Source: Arachis hypogaea (lineage: Eukaryota > Streptophyta > Magnoliopsida > Fabales > Fabaceae). From it: 64,000 nt of DNA. The stretch's first letter is position 1, and every line of letters starts with the position of its first letter. Below, piece by piece: positions 9,659-20,692 of this stretch. The translations under genes and the position numbers were made by a program. The notes beneath the pieces were generated by a model. It saw only the letters and a list, made by a program, of their open reading frames with translations, did not search any database and was not told the origin of the DNA. Location: positions 92,608,626 through 92,672,625 of the forward strand of contig NC_092048.1 of the NCBI RefSeq assembly GCF_003086295.3, written 5' to 3'.

Positions 9659-11818
9659 GCCCCTTTATACCAAATTTATGAAAGAATTGTTGACTAACAA
9701 GAAGAATTGGAAGGAGGAAGAAACCATGGTGTTAACCAAGGAATGTAGTGCTATTATTAAACATAAACTTCCTGAGAAAATGCAAGATCCAGGGAGTTTT
9801 GTGATTCCTTGCACCATTGGAGATGTCATCATTCAGAGAGCTTTATGTGATCTTGGAGCTAGCATCAATCTCATGCCACTTTCAGTGATGAAAAAGCTTC
9901 AAATTGAGGAGGTAAAACCCACTCGTATTTTTGTTCAACTTGCTGATCTTTCTATTAAATTACCTGTGGGTGTTGTTGAGGATTTACTTGTGAAAGTAGG
10001 ACCCTTTATTTTTCCTGCTGATTTTGTTATATTAGACATGGAAGAGGATGTAAAATCCTCTATTATTCTTGGTAGACCCTTTTTAGCTACAGGAAGAGCT
10101 CTGATTGATGTGCAAAGGGGTGAATTAACCCTAAGGGTAAACGAAGAACAGGTGGTCCTTAATGTTTTTGAAGCTCTCAAGCACCCTAATAATTCTGAAG
10201 GGTGTATGAGAATTGATGTTGTTGAACCACTTGTTCAAGAAGTACTGGAAGCTGAGGTACTTGATGACATTCTGGATCCTATCTCTGAATATGAGTTAGT
10301 GGAAGTTGATGATTCACCACCCCAGAAGGCTATGGTTTACACGCCTAAGGCAGAGGAGGAAGCCCCCAAGCTTGAGCTTAAACCTTTACCTCCTTCTCTG
10401 AAATATGTGTTCTTGGGTGAAAATGACTCCTATCCAGTGATTATTAGCTCTTCCCTGAAGCCTGAAGAGGAAGAGGCGCTTATTTCAGTGCTCAGGAGCC
10501 ATAAGGCAGCTCTTGGGTGGACCATTAGTGACTTGAAGGGGATTAGTCCAACCAAGTGCATGCACAAGATCCTCCTTGAAGATGATGCTAAACCAGTTGT
10601 GCAACCACAAAGGAGACTCAATCCGACTATGAAAGAGGTGGTCCAAAAAGAGGTAATGAAACTATGGGAAGCAGGTATTATTTACCCTATTTTTGACAGT
10701 TCTTGGGTAAGTCCTGTGCAGGTAGCTCCCAAGAAAGGAGGGATGACAGTGATCAAGAATGAAGAGAATGAGCTTATTCCTACAAGAACAATTATAGGAT
10801 GGAGAATGTGTATAGACTACAGGAGTCTCAACACTGCTACAAGGAAGGATCACTTCCCCCTGCCTTTCATTGATCAGATGCTTGAGAGGTTAGCTGGTCA
10901 TGCTTTTTACTATTTTCTAGATGGATATTCTGGATATAATCAAATTTCAGTGGACCCTCAAGATCAAGAGAAGACAGCATTCACATGCCCCTTTGGAGTA
11001 TTTGCCTACAGAAGAATGCCTTTTGAACTTTGCAATGCTCCAGTAACTTTTCAGAGGTGTATGCTTTCAATTTTTTCTGATATGGTTGAAAAGTTCATTG
11101 AGGTATTTATGGATGACTTTTCTGTTTTTGGTAATTCTTTTGAATTTTGCCTTAAGCATTTATCTCTTGTCTTGAAACGGTGTCAAGAATCAAACCTTGT
11201 TTTAAATTGGAAAAAATGTCATTTTATGGTTACTGAAGGTATTGTTCTTGGACACTGGATTTCAAGTAAGGGAATTGAGGTTGACAGAGCAAAGGTGGAG
11301 GTAATTGAAAAATTACCACCACTAGCTAATGTTAAGGCAGTCAAGAGTTTCTTGGGTCATGCAGGATTTTATAGGAGATTTATAAAGGACTTTTCTAAAA
11401 TTGCTAAACCATTAAGCAACCTGTTGGTTGCTGATGTTCCTTTTGTCTTTGATTCTGATTGTTTGCATGCTTTTGAAACTCTGAAAGCAAATCTTACCTC
11501 TGCTCCCATTATAGCTCCCCCTGACTGGAATTTACCATTTGAATTGATGTGTGATGCCAGTGACTTTGCTATAGGAGCTGTTTTAGGACAGAGGCATGGT
11601 AAGCTTGTACATGTCATTTACTATGCCAGTTGTGTGCTAAATGATGCCCAAAAGAATTACACAACTACAGAAAAGAAATTATTAGCTGTTGTGTATGCTA
11701 TTGATAAGTTTAGGTCCTATTTACTTGGTTCTAAGGTTATTGTTTATACTGATCATGCTGCTTTGAACTACCTTCTAACCAAACAGGATTCTAAACCAAG
11801 ATTAATCAGATGGGTATT
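9659..11818 (+). pseudogene. pol: E2 pol, first part: protease, reverse transcriptase, RNase H
   Basis: An uninterrupted frame (9645-11858 including flanks) from the gag/protease border into RNase H. The retropepsin active site CDLGASIN is at about residue 68 and ILGRPFLATGRALID at about 145. RT motifs are GWRMCIDYRSLN, FLDGYSGYNQ and the catalytic FMDDFSVFG at about residue 490. RNase H shows [31 protein letters not shown] and VYTDHAALNYLL, so its acidic residues are kept. These are the enzymes that process gag and copy the RNA in an Athila-like Ty3/gypsy element. Both ends are artificial: E1 has cut off gag at 9658 and E3 enters at 11819, so the last codons and the stop belong to the E3 LTR. 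One unusual change is RMPFELCNAP, where E4 has G instead of E. Coding resumes at 19398. Confidence 0.9.
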
Positions 11819-13429
11819 TGAAACGAAAATTGTTGTCGGTCTAGAATTTCTCTTGTAGAAATTAGAACTTCGTTGTAAGCATAGATCCAAATCAACAAAC
11901 AACTCTCACATCAAATTAAATATTGGTTCTCACAAGTACAAACCCCAATGAATTTATTAACCGAAGTATTTGAACTCCGGGTCGTCTCACAAGGAATTGC
12001 AATGAAGTGCTCAATTATTGACTATGAAAATGCAAGGGGGGCTTGAATTTTGATGATTGACAAGAAAATATAAAAGCAAGAAAGTAAAATAACAAGAACT
12101 AATAAAAGAAATAGAAAGATACTCTTGGCTAGACCTAGGTAATTTAGATCACCATCCTTGTCTACAAACCATATATTGATAATTATGAGAGGCCAAGCTC
12201 ATTAAGTCTACTTCCAAAAGTCTTAAGTACGTAATATCTACTCCTAGACTTGAAGTACGTCAAATGGCTTTGATCACATCAACCCATAAGTCCCAACCTA
12301 CCTACTAATTAGATTAGTAGTGGGTTGGTGTCAATGAGTATCAAATTGATCACCAAGGGTTCTCAAATCACCAAATCATTGAGACCCAATGACTCAAGGT
12401 CACTCAATTCCCTTAGCCTAGGCCAAGAGTCAAGAAAACTACTCAAAAACTAAAGGAAACATTTTAACAAACACCTAGTGTACAAGGAAAGTAAGCATCA
12501 TAAAATGCAAGAATTAAGGAAACCCATAACTAACATAAGCAAGAAATCAATAATAACAATCAAGATAAACATAAAAGAGACATGAAAATATAAAATTGCA
12601 TTAAGAGAAATCAAGATCCAACAATTGTTCATCAACATAAGAGAGCAAAATAAGAAATTAACAAGTAAAACTAGAATAGCAAAGACAATAGAACACTAAA
12701 ATATAATGAGAATTAAAATCAAAACAAGAATTGAAAGAGAAATTTGAGAGTGATTAACCTAATTTTATCCTAATTTCTATCCTAAATCTAGAGAGAGGAG
12801 AGAGCCTCTCTCTCTCTAGAATTTTACCCTAAAACATGATGAAAACTAAACTATGACTACTTGGTTCATTCCCCCTTCAATCCTTAGGTTCAACAGCATC
12901 AGAAATGAGTTGGGTTGGGCCCAAAGTGCTTCAGAAATTGCTGGGGGTGATTTCACTTTAGTGGGCCACGAGCAGCATCGGCGCGTGCGCGCCATGTGCG
13001 CGTGCGTGTCGATTGGCAAATTCTCCATCCGTGCGGACGCGGCATGTACGTGTGCGAGTCTATAGGCGAGACCACTTTTGCGCATGGGCGCCTTGTGCGC
13101 GTGCGCGCCTTGTGTGCGTGCGCGTCCTTTGATGCATTCCCAATCTTTGTTTCTTCATGCATTCTCCCCTTTGTATGCTTTTCTATTCATTTTTTCCATC
13201 CAATACTTGTCTTATAAACCTGAAATCACTCAACACACACATCAAGGCATCGAATGGAATTAAAGTGAATCAAAATTACCAATTTAAGGCCTAAAAATCA
13301 TGTTTTTACACTTAAGCAAAATTCAAGGGAGAATTACAAAACCATGCTATTTCATTGAATAAATGTGGGAAAAGGTTGTAAAATCCCCTAAAATAAGCAC
13401 AAGATAAATCACGAAATCGGAGTTTATCA
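11819..13429 (-). mobile_element. E3 3' LTR (complete, about 1.6 kb)
   Basis: It starts TGAAACG and ends GTTTATCA. Target duplications flank E3: GTATT at 11814-11818 and GTGTT at 19398-19402, one base apart, so one copy has mutated. The LTR carries a CT/GA tract at about 12790-12830 and a cluster of GCGCGTGCGC words at 12975-13130. It belongs to the TGATAAACC family (minus sense). The matching 5' LTR at 18591 is truncated. Confidence 0.85.
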
Positions 13430-16390
13430 AATCTCCCCACACTTAAACTAAGCATGTCCTCATGCTAAGAATAAAGAAGGACAAGAAAAGGGTATGAACA
13501 TTTATTCAATGGAAATAAACTATATGCACCTATCTACATGCATGCAACTAAATGCAAAATGATTCTACCTACTTGGTTAAAAGTAAATCAATCCCCAAGA
13601 ACACATATGCACATGTAGGGCTAAGTAGTATGATGATTCATGAATCTTTCCAATTGAAATATCAAAATGAAGTTCAAATAGACTTGCAAGAAGAAAAGCT
13701 CATGAAAGCCGGGAACAAGAAATTGAGCATCGAACCCTCATCGGAGGTGTATCCGCTCTAATCGCTCAAGTGTATAGGGTCAATCACTCAATTCTCTTCT
13801 AATCATGCTTTCCATGATTTGTTTTTCATCTAAAAATCAATAATTATTCAATGCATGCATACATTCATCATGAGGACTTGTTCATAGGTTGTAATGGGGC
13901 AAGGGTAAAGGTAGGGATGTATATGGTCAAGTGAGCTTGAAATTTGCATCCTTGATTAGCCTAAACTCTCACTAAACACATATAACAACCTATACAATTC
14001 TAATACATAACCTAGCTACCCATGATTCCCACTTTTTCACATACTCATGCATTCTTTTTAATTCACATTCCATATGCATTAATTTTTATTGAACTTTACC
14101 TTGGGGCATTTTTGTCCCTTTTTATTTCTTTTTTCTCTCTTTTTTTTTTCTTTTTCTATTTTTGTTTCTTTTATATTTTTTTTCTATATATTTTTTTTAC
14201 ACACATTTTTTTTCAAAAGTATATACAAACGTATCAATGCATATGGTTTTACATATTTAATGCATAAGCATGTACCCAATCCCAAAAATCTTCAACAAAA
14301 ATATAAAAACACACTTTCCTCTCAACCAATGTTCCAAGTTTTCCATAACCAAATGACACACACCCTCACTAGCCTAAGCTAATCAAAGATCCAAATTAAG
14401 GACATTTATTATTTTTCACTTAGGGGTAGTGATGTGCTAACATTAAGAACAAAAAGGGTTAAATAGGGTCAAAATTGGCTAACAATGGTTGATGAAAGGT
14501 AGGCTATTTAGGTCAGTGAGCTAAATGAAATGATGACCTCAATCATATAAATGCATGTATACATGAAATAATGGACGTAAAGAATCAAACAAATCAAAGA
14601 TTACAATCATAGAAAGAGAATAATGCACACAAGAATGAAAATAAGTGGTTATATGATGTAACCACATAATTTGGCTAAAAACTCACATGCTTGTATTCTT
14701 AGCTCAAAAACCGTGTTCCAAAATAAATTCTTCAAGCAAGTTCAACACAAAAAATTTTTTTAAATTGGTAGGGTGCCCTAAAAATAGTTTTCTTGGAAAA
14801 AAAATCATTACCCTAACCAAGTAGTCCTAATATAAAAAGAAGTGGTGAAATATGTACAAAGTCTAACTAACATGCAACTTATCATGTAATGCAACAACTA
14901 CTAACAAAGAAAATCAAGAATTGGTATTGAAAAAGGAAATTATTACCCATGGAGATCGGTCGGACGACCTCCCTACACTTAGAAATTTTCACCGTCCTCG
15001 GTGCATGCAAATAAGAGCAATGTGGATGGGTTGCTACAATTGATGAGTTTCTTCAAAAGGTTGTGCGGGTGAACTTGTTTGTTGCCCCATTTAGAACTTT
15101 TCCATTCCTTTTCTTCTTGGTGGCCAACCTAAAAGGAAAGAAAAGAAAGAAAATTATGCCTACAACAAAGATATCAAAGCAAATAGAACATAGGTGGGGG
15201 CTAATGCCAAATAAGAATAGGATCCTCACTACATGGTAGCTACAACATGTGAGTGAAAAAGCAATTCAAGCAAAGGCATATTAACTAATACTTGATGCAA
15301 GAACAAAGTTAAAGCATGAAGAGCACTCAAAAGCATCAAGTTCAACTAAAAAGAGTGGATCATGAAAGACATGTAAGCTCATATCAATGCACAAAGGATA
15401 TAAGGATCATCAAGGGTTAAGCATTGAATTAGAAATTTCATTACCCATCAATATCAAACAAGTCAAGAAGCACCAAGATTAACCAAGAAATTCTCAATAA
15501 TTGAGTAAGAAAATTCAACACCATTATTCAAATAAAAAGCTCAAAAAAAAAAGAAGGTAAAAATAAGCTATAAAAACAAAATGAAAATGCAAAGAATAGA
15601 AGTATGCGAATGCAATGGACAAAAGAAAATGGAAGATGAGAAAAAAAACTCTTTTTTTTTACCGGCGCGGACGCGTCATGCACTCTTCCGCGCCGATGCG
15701 CAGTTTGGCCAAAGGACGCGTACGCGCCAGGTGCGCGCACGCGTGGGTTGCAGGCACAGAATAGGCACAAACTGGGCATAACTCTCTGGAACATGTACCA
15801 GGAGGGCAGGTGGCGCTATCAGCGCGCACGCGCACAGCGTGCGTGCGCGCGCATTGCGCAATTAGCTTCAAGGACGCGTACACGCCAGGTGCGCGCACGC
15901 GCGGGGGGTTTGTGCTTCAAGCATGGTGCTGGCGCAGTGTAGGCGCAACTCTCGGGTCAATGTATGGAGGGGTGAGATTTTTCAATCCACGCGTCCGCGC
16001 ACATGGCGCGCCCGCGTGGATGGTCGAAAATGCTTGAGGCGCGCGTACGCGCCAGGTGCGCGCACGCGCGGGTTGGTGCTCTGTTTTTCAAAATTTTTCC
16101 ATGTTCTTACACCAATCCAAGCATTCCAAACCTCCAAACAGCTACCCAAACACCATAAAACCTTATTTAACATATTAGACTACCAAATAGACTCAACAAA
16201 CTACTCTAAATATGAATTTAAACTAATTCTACCAATATTTACAAAAGAGAAAATGAAAAGATATTACTATGGTGGGGTGTCTCTCACCTAGCACTTTTGT
16301 TTATTGTCCTTAAGTTGGACTTATGGGGAGCTCCTCTTAAGGTGGCTTGTGCTTGTAACCATCTTGGAACATCCACCAATGCTTGAATCT
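13430..16390. other. E3 3' non-coding internal region
   Basis: This begins with AATCTCCCCACACTTAAAC, the reverse complement of a purine tract abutting the LTR, so it is the polypurine-tract side. The rest is AT-rich with a T-rich stretch at about 14105-14215. It aligns with 44528-46290 of E8 in many short blocks (for example CATGGTAGCTACAACATG at about 15233). A short minus-strand reading frame around 15071-15127 matches the 29-codon ORF of E8 but lacks its ATG. I see no large gene. Confidence 0.6.
15661..16075. repeat. CpG-rich block of alternating GCGCAC/ACGCGTACGCG words
   Basis: An island of very high CpG content in AT-rich surroundings. It is built from words such as ACGCGTACGCGCCAGGTGCG, repeated at about 15713, 15873 and 16041. 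Long ORFs on both strands here are by-products of the base composition. The alternating purine-pyrimidine runs could form Z-DNA, and CpG methylation targets are dense. The same word type occurs inside TGATAAACC-family LTRs. Confidence 0.6.
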
Positions 16391-17947
16391 CTAATAAGCT
16401 TCATTCTTCAATGTTAATATCTTCAAGCCTTGATGGAGTTCTTCACAAACCATGAGCTCCCAAAGTTGATTCTCCTTGTGCGATCCGAGATCACACACTT
16501 TGTTTTGACACCCATCTTCAAATTGATCATCATGATTCCAATTGGGTAGCATGACCTTAGAATTCTCAATTAAGCACCCAAACATTCTCCTAGACCCATA
16601 CAATTTGGTTATACACCAACCATTGCTATTCAACTTCGAGCATGCAACCATCATGAACTTAGAGTGATGTGTCCAACCACTACACAACTCTTTCCTACTC
16701 TTAACTCCACAAAGAGCTCTAAGTTGACCATCATTTTCAATCAAACCATATTCAGGTGGGAAAGTAAAGATTAGAGATAAGAATTTTACCCACTTGAATA
16801 TTGTGTAGGATGGTGACTTAGGAAGGGGGACCTCCAATGGTCTTGTAAGTTCCATTCCCTTGTGCTCTTCTTTGATTACCTCCATCTCTTGGCAAGCTTC
16901 TTCAACTTCAACCTCTTCCTCTTGGTGGCTCGCTTCCAATTCAATTTCTTCTTCATTGCTCACCAAGGGTATGGGAGGTGAGGTATCTTCTTCCTTGACC
17001 TCAATTTCAAGCCCAATGGGAAAGGATTCAATTGTAGATAGGAACTCCTCAATGATTGAATCCATCTCTTGATCAACCTCTTCAAAGTCTTCAATCATGA
17101 TATGCTTTGAAGGTTGTACACCCTCCTCAACATCAATATCAAGCTTCTTGAAAGAGGGCTCTATAATGCTACATTCCCATGGACTTCCAACATCTCCTAG
17201 GTCTTCAACCACTTCTTCTAGCTTAATTGTCTTAACTTCCTCCCCTTGTGACAATTCATGCTTTAACTCATCTTCTTCACCTTGAAGCTCTAAACTCACT
17301 TCCTCACTATGCTCCTTGGTTGCTTCTCCACATTTGTCAATGGGAGTGCCTTGGTTGCTTAGGCTTAGTCGGGAGGAGGCCATATTGCTAACAGCTTCCA
17401 CTAGGATAGCCATCTTGGCTCCTAGCTCTTTAAACTCCTTTTCCGTCCCCTCTTGTTGCCTTAGGATATGAGACTCAAGGTCCCTTAGTTCTTGCGTGAG
17501 GGCTTCATCGGGGGGCGGTGGTGGAAGAGAGGGTTCATTGTTTGAGGGGAAGGTTTCATAATTGGAAGTTGTTTCATCTTGGTACGGGTATGGAGATGGT
17601 GTATATGGAGGTGGTTCTTGGGAGTAGTTGTATTGAAATTGTGGTTCCATGTATGGTTCATATAGTTCATAAGGTAGTTGATATGGTGGATAAGGATTAG
17701 GGTCATAATGAGGTGTTTGGTGGAAGGGGGCTTGCGAGTAAGATGGTTCAAAGTCATGTTGAGGGGGTGGTTCATAGGCATGTGGTGGTGGTTGTTGACA
17801 ATCACAATAAGGGTCACCACATCCATTAGATTGATATGCATTAGGATGAGAGTTATACCTATAAGAAACTGGAGGATGTTGTTGCCAAGAGGAGTGATCA
17901 ATTCCTTGAGGCTCCTCCCATCTTTGATTGTTCCATCCTTGATGCAT
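16391..17947 (-). CDS. E3 gag-like protein of unknown function (518 aa)
   Basis: An intact ORF with an ATG start and the only large ORF of E3. I do not recognise a characterised family. Residues 1-150 are low complexity, rich in Pro, Tyr, Gln and His (QQPPPHAYEPPPQHDFEPSY). Residues about 155-190 can form a coiled coil (ALTQELRDLESHILRQQEG). About 215-375 is strongly acidic. The C-terminal about 130 residues are compact and recur in E6 (LRALCGVKSRKEL, WNHDDQFEDGC). There is no protease, RT or integrase, so E3 would depend on enzymes from another element. Its place, immediately inside the 5' end of a minus-strand LTR element, suggests a gag-like role, but that is inference from position only. 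An LTR fragment lies 16 bp upstream of the ATG, so the original leader and PBS are gone. Confidence 0.65.
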   Translation of the reverse strand: MHQGWNNQRWEEPQGIDHSSWQQHPPVSYRYNSHPNAYQSNGCGDPYCDCQQPPPHAYEPPPQHDFEPSYSQAPFHQTPHYDPNPYPPYQLPYELYEPYMEPQFQYNYSQEPPPYTPSPYPYQDETTSNYETFPSNNEPSLPPPPPDEALTQELRDLESHILRQQEGTEKEFKELGAKMAILVEAVSNMASSRLSLSNQGTPIDKCGEATKEHSEEVSLELQGEEDELKHELSQGEEVKTIKLEEVVEDLGDVGSPWECSIIEPSFKKLDIDVEEGVQPSKHIMIEDFEEVDQEMDSIIEEFLSTIESFPIGLEIEVKEEDTSPPIPLVSNEEEIELEASHQEEEVEVEEACQEMEVIKEEHKGMELTRPLEVPLPKSPSYTIFKWVKFLSLIFTFPPEYGLIENDGQLRALCGVKSRKELCSGWTHHSKFMMVACSKLNSNGWCITKLYGSRRMFGCLIENSKVMLPNWNHDDQFEDGCQNKVCDLGSHKENQLWELMVCEELHQGLKILTLKNEAY

Positions 17948-17963
17948 GTTATCATTGTAGCTT

Positions 17964-18594
17964 TGATGAGCGGATATTTTATACGCTTTTTGGGGTTAAT
18001 TTCATATAGTTTTTAGTATGTTTTAGTTAGTTTTTAGTTTATTTTCATTAGTTTCTAGGCAAAATTTATATTTCTGGACTTTACTATGAGTTTGTATGTT
18101 TTTCTGTAATTTCAGGTATTTTCTGGCTGAAATTGAGGGAGCTGAGCAAACACACCAGGCACGTGAGAAGCTTTAGTCTCAATCCCAGCACACACCAAGT
18201 AGGCCCCAGAAGTGGATTTCTGCACTATCTATCATAGTTTACTCATTTTCTGTAAACCTAGGTTACTAGTTTAGTATTTAAACAACTTTTAGAGATTTAT
18301 TTTGTATCTTATGACATTTTAGATCTGAAATTTGTACCTTTTGGCAGCATGAGTCTCTAAACCCCATTGTTGGGGGGTGAGGACCTCTGCAGCATCTCGA
18401 TGAATTAATGCAAGTACTTCTAGTTTCCATTCAAACATGCGTGTTCCTATCTAAGATATTCATTCGCGCTTAATTATGGAGAAGGTGATGATCTGTGACA
18501 CTCATCACCTTCCTCAACCCATGAACGTGTGCCTGACAACCACCTCCGTTCTATATTAGATTGAATGAATTTCTCTTAGACTCCATAATCAGAA
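17964..18594 (+). mobile_element. Truncated LTR of the TGATGAGCGG family
   Basis: It begins TGATGAGCGGATATTTTATA like the LTRs of E4 and E10 but in plus orientation. It follows that LTR family through the words GTGGGCCCCAGAAGTGGATT-like and ATGAATTAATGCAA up to TTAGACTCCATAATCAGAA, then switches abruptly to the E3 LTR. The central GGCGTT/AACGCC word cluster present in other copies is missing here. The 3' third of the LTR is lost. Confidence 0.8.
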
Positions 18595-19397
18595 ATCAAG
18601 ATCCAACAATTGTTCATCAACATAAGAGAGCAAAATAAGAAATTAACAAGTAAAACTAGAAGAGCAAAGACAATAGAACACTAAAATATAATGAGAATTA
18701 AAATCAAAACAAGAATTGAAAGAGAAATTTGAGAGTGATTAACCTAATTTTATCCTAATTTCTATCCTAAATCTAGAGAGAGGAGAGAGCATCTCTCTCT
18801 CTAGAATTTTACCCTAAAACATGATGAAAACTAAACTATGACTACTTGGTTCATTCCCCCTTCAATCCTTGGGTTCAATAGCATCAGAAATGAGTTGGGT
18901 TGGGCCTAAAGTGCTTCAGAAATTGCTGGGGGCGATTTCACTTTAGTGGGCCACGAGCAGCATCGGCGCGTGCGCGCCATATGCACGTGCGTGTTGATTG
19001 GCAAATTCTTCATCCGCGCAGATGCGGCATGTACGCGTGCGCGTCTATAGGCGAGACCACTTTTGCGTGTGCGCACCTTGTGCGCGTGCGCGTCCTTTGA
19101 TGCATTCCCAATCTTTGTTTCTTCATGCATTCTCCCCTTTGTATGCTTTTCTACTCATTTCTTCCATCCAATACTTGCCTTATAAACCTGAAATCACTCA
19201 ACACACACATCAAGGCATCGAACGGAATTAAAGTGAATCAAAATTACCAATTTAAGGCCTAAAAAGCATGTTTTTATACTTAAGCAAAATTCAAGGGAGA
19301 ATTACAAAACCATGCTATTTCGTTGAATAAATGTGGGAAAATGTGGTAAAATCCCCTAAAATAAGCACAAGATAAATCACGAAATCGGGGTTTATCA
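18591..19397 (-). mobile_element. E3 5' LTR, truncated
   Basis: This corresponds to 12606-13429 of the complete E3 LTR and ends in the same TTTATCA, followed by the target duplication GTGTT. It lacks about 790 bp of LTR and the adjoining PBS. One visible difference from the other copy is a missing 18-bp unit of the GTGCGCGTGCG type near 19080. The junction with the preceding fragment has 4 bp of shared sequence (AGAA). Confidence 0.85.
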
Positions 19398-20692
19398 GTG
19401 TTGCTCCTTCAGGAGTTTGATATTGAGATAAAAGATAGGAAATGGTCAGAAAATCAAGTAGCTGACCATCTCTCCATAATTGAGCCTGAAGCAGGAGTAC
19501 AACCACCCACAGCTGTGACTGAGATGTTTCCGGATGAGCAATTGTTCCTCATTCAGCAAGCTCCATGGTTTGTAGACATTGCAAATTATAAGGCCATGAA
19601 TTTTATTCCAAGGGAGTACAGTAGGCAACAAGTGAAGAAGCTATTAACTGATGCAAAGTACTACATTTGGGAGGAACCATACCTTTTTAAAAGGTGTTCA
19701 GATGGTATCATCCGGAGATGTGTCCCAGATGAAAAAAAACAACAGATTCTTTGGCACTGTCATTGTTCTGAGTATGGAGGCCACTTTGGTGGTGAAAGGA
19801 CAGCTACAAAGGTCCTTCAGAGCGGGTTTTACTGGCCGACTCTCTTCAGAGACTCAAGAGCATTTGTGAAGCACTGTGACAGATGTGAAAAAGCCACAAA
19901 TCTCCCTGCCAACCATGAAATTCCATAGCAGGGGATTCTTGAGGTTGAGTTGTTTGATGTGTGGGGTATTCATTTCATGGGACCTTTCCCACGCTCACAT
20001 TCAAACAACTATATTCTAGTGGCAGTAGATTATGTATCCAAGTGGGTGGAAGTTGTGGCTCTACCCACGAATGATGCCAAGGTGGTAATGAGCTTTCTTC
20101 AGAGATATATCTTTAGCCGATTTGGTGTCCCAAGGACACTCATTAGTGATGGTGGAAGCCACTTCTGTAACAGACAGCTGGACTCTCTTCTGCAAAGATA
20201 TGGAGTTTGTCATAAAGTGGCAACCCCCTATCACCCTCAGACAAGTGAACAGGTTGAAGTTTCCAACAGGGAACATAAGAGGATTTTAGAGAAGAGCGTC
20301 AGTGTTTCAAGAAAGGACTGGTCTAGGAAGCTTGATGATGCTCTCTGGGCATACCAGACAGCTTACAAGACTCCTATTGGCATGTTCCCTTATCAGTTGG
20401 TCTATGGCAAAGCCTGTCACTTGCCAGTTGAGTTGGAGCATAAAGCTTACTGGGCAATTCGATATCTGAATCTTGATTCAGAAGCTGCAGGAATCAAGCG
20501 AATGCTTCAGTTGAATGAGCTTGATGAATTCAGATATTCAGCTTATGAGAATGCCAAGCTCTATAAGGAGAGAACCAAGTTACTGCATGACAAGAAGATT
20601 GCCATAAAAGTCTTTGAGCCAGGACAGAGAGTGCTTCTGTATAATTCAAGGCTCAAACTCTTTCCCGGGAAGCTGAAATCTCGGTGGTCAGG
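19398..20692 (+). pseudogene. pol: E2 pol, second part: RNase H end and integrase
   Basis: Continues E2 from 11818 in the frame of the first part. It starts at [13 protein letters not shown] (end of RNase H). The integrase zinc-binding region is at about 19755-19900 (HCSEYGGHFGGERTATKV, HCDRCEKA). In the catalytic core, [10 protein letters not shown] and [13 protein letters not shown] keep the second Asp and the Glu. The first catalytic Asp, seen as WGIDFM in E4, is His here ([10 protein letters not shown], codon 19971-19973). A TAG stop at 19926-19928 stands where E4 has Gln. The frame is cut at 20693 by E4 just after KLKSRWSG, so the C-terminal tail is missing. The integrase could not act in strand transfer. 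The rest of E2 (C-terminus, env-position ORF, 3' LTR) is not found in the window. Confidence 0.85.

Noticed and set aside
12846..13263. ORFs across the E3 LTR (and similar ones at 18898-19231, 44015-44331, 47306-47628)
   Set aside because: They lie in LTR U3 sequence with GCGCGTGCGC words, overlap on both strands and change between LTR copies.
14022..14382. Phe-rich, membrane-like ORFs
   Set aside because: Produced by a T-rich tract in untranslated E3 sequence; the same applies at 45191-45439 and 51755-52104.
15528..16291. Several overlapping ORFs on both strands rich in Arg, Ala and Cys
   Set aside because: They follow the CpG-rich word repeats; mutually overlapping frames with no domain are compositional.
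17485..17955. 156-codon ORF overlapping the E3 gag-like gene
   Set aside because: Frame shadow of the 518-codon ORF, with a repetitive His/Met/Asn composition.
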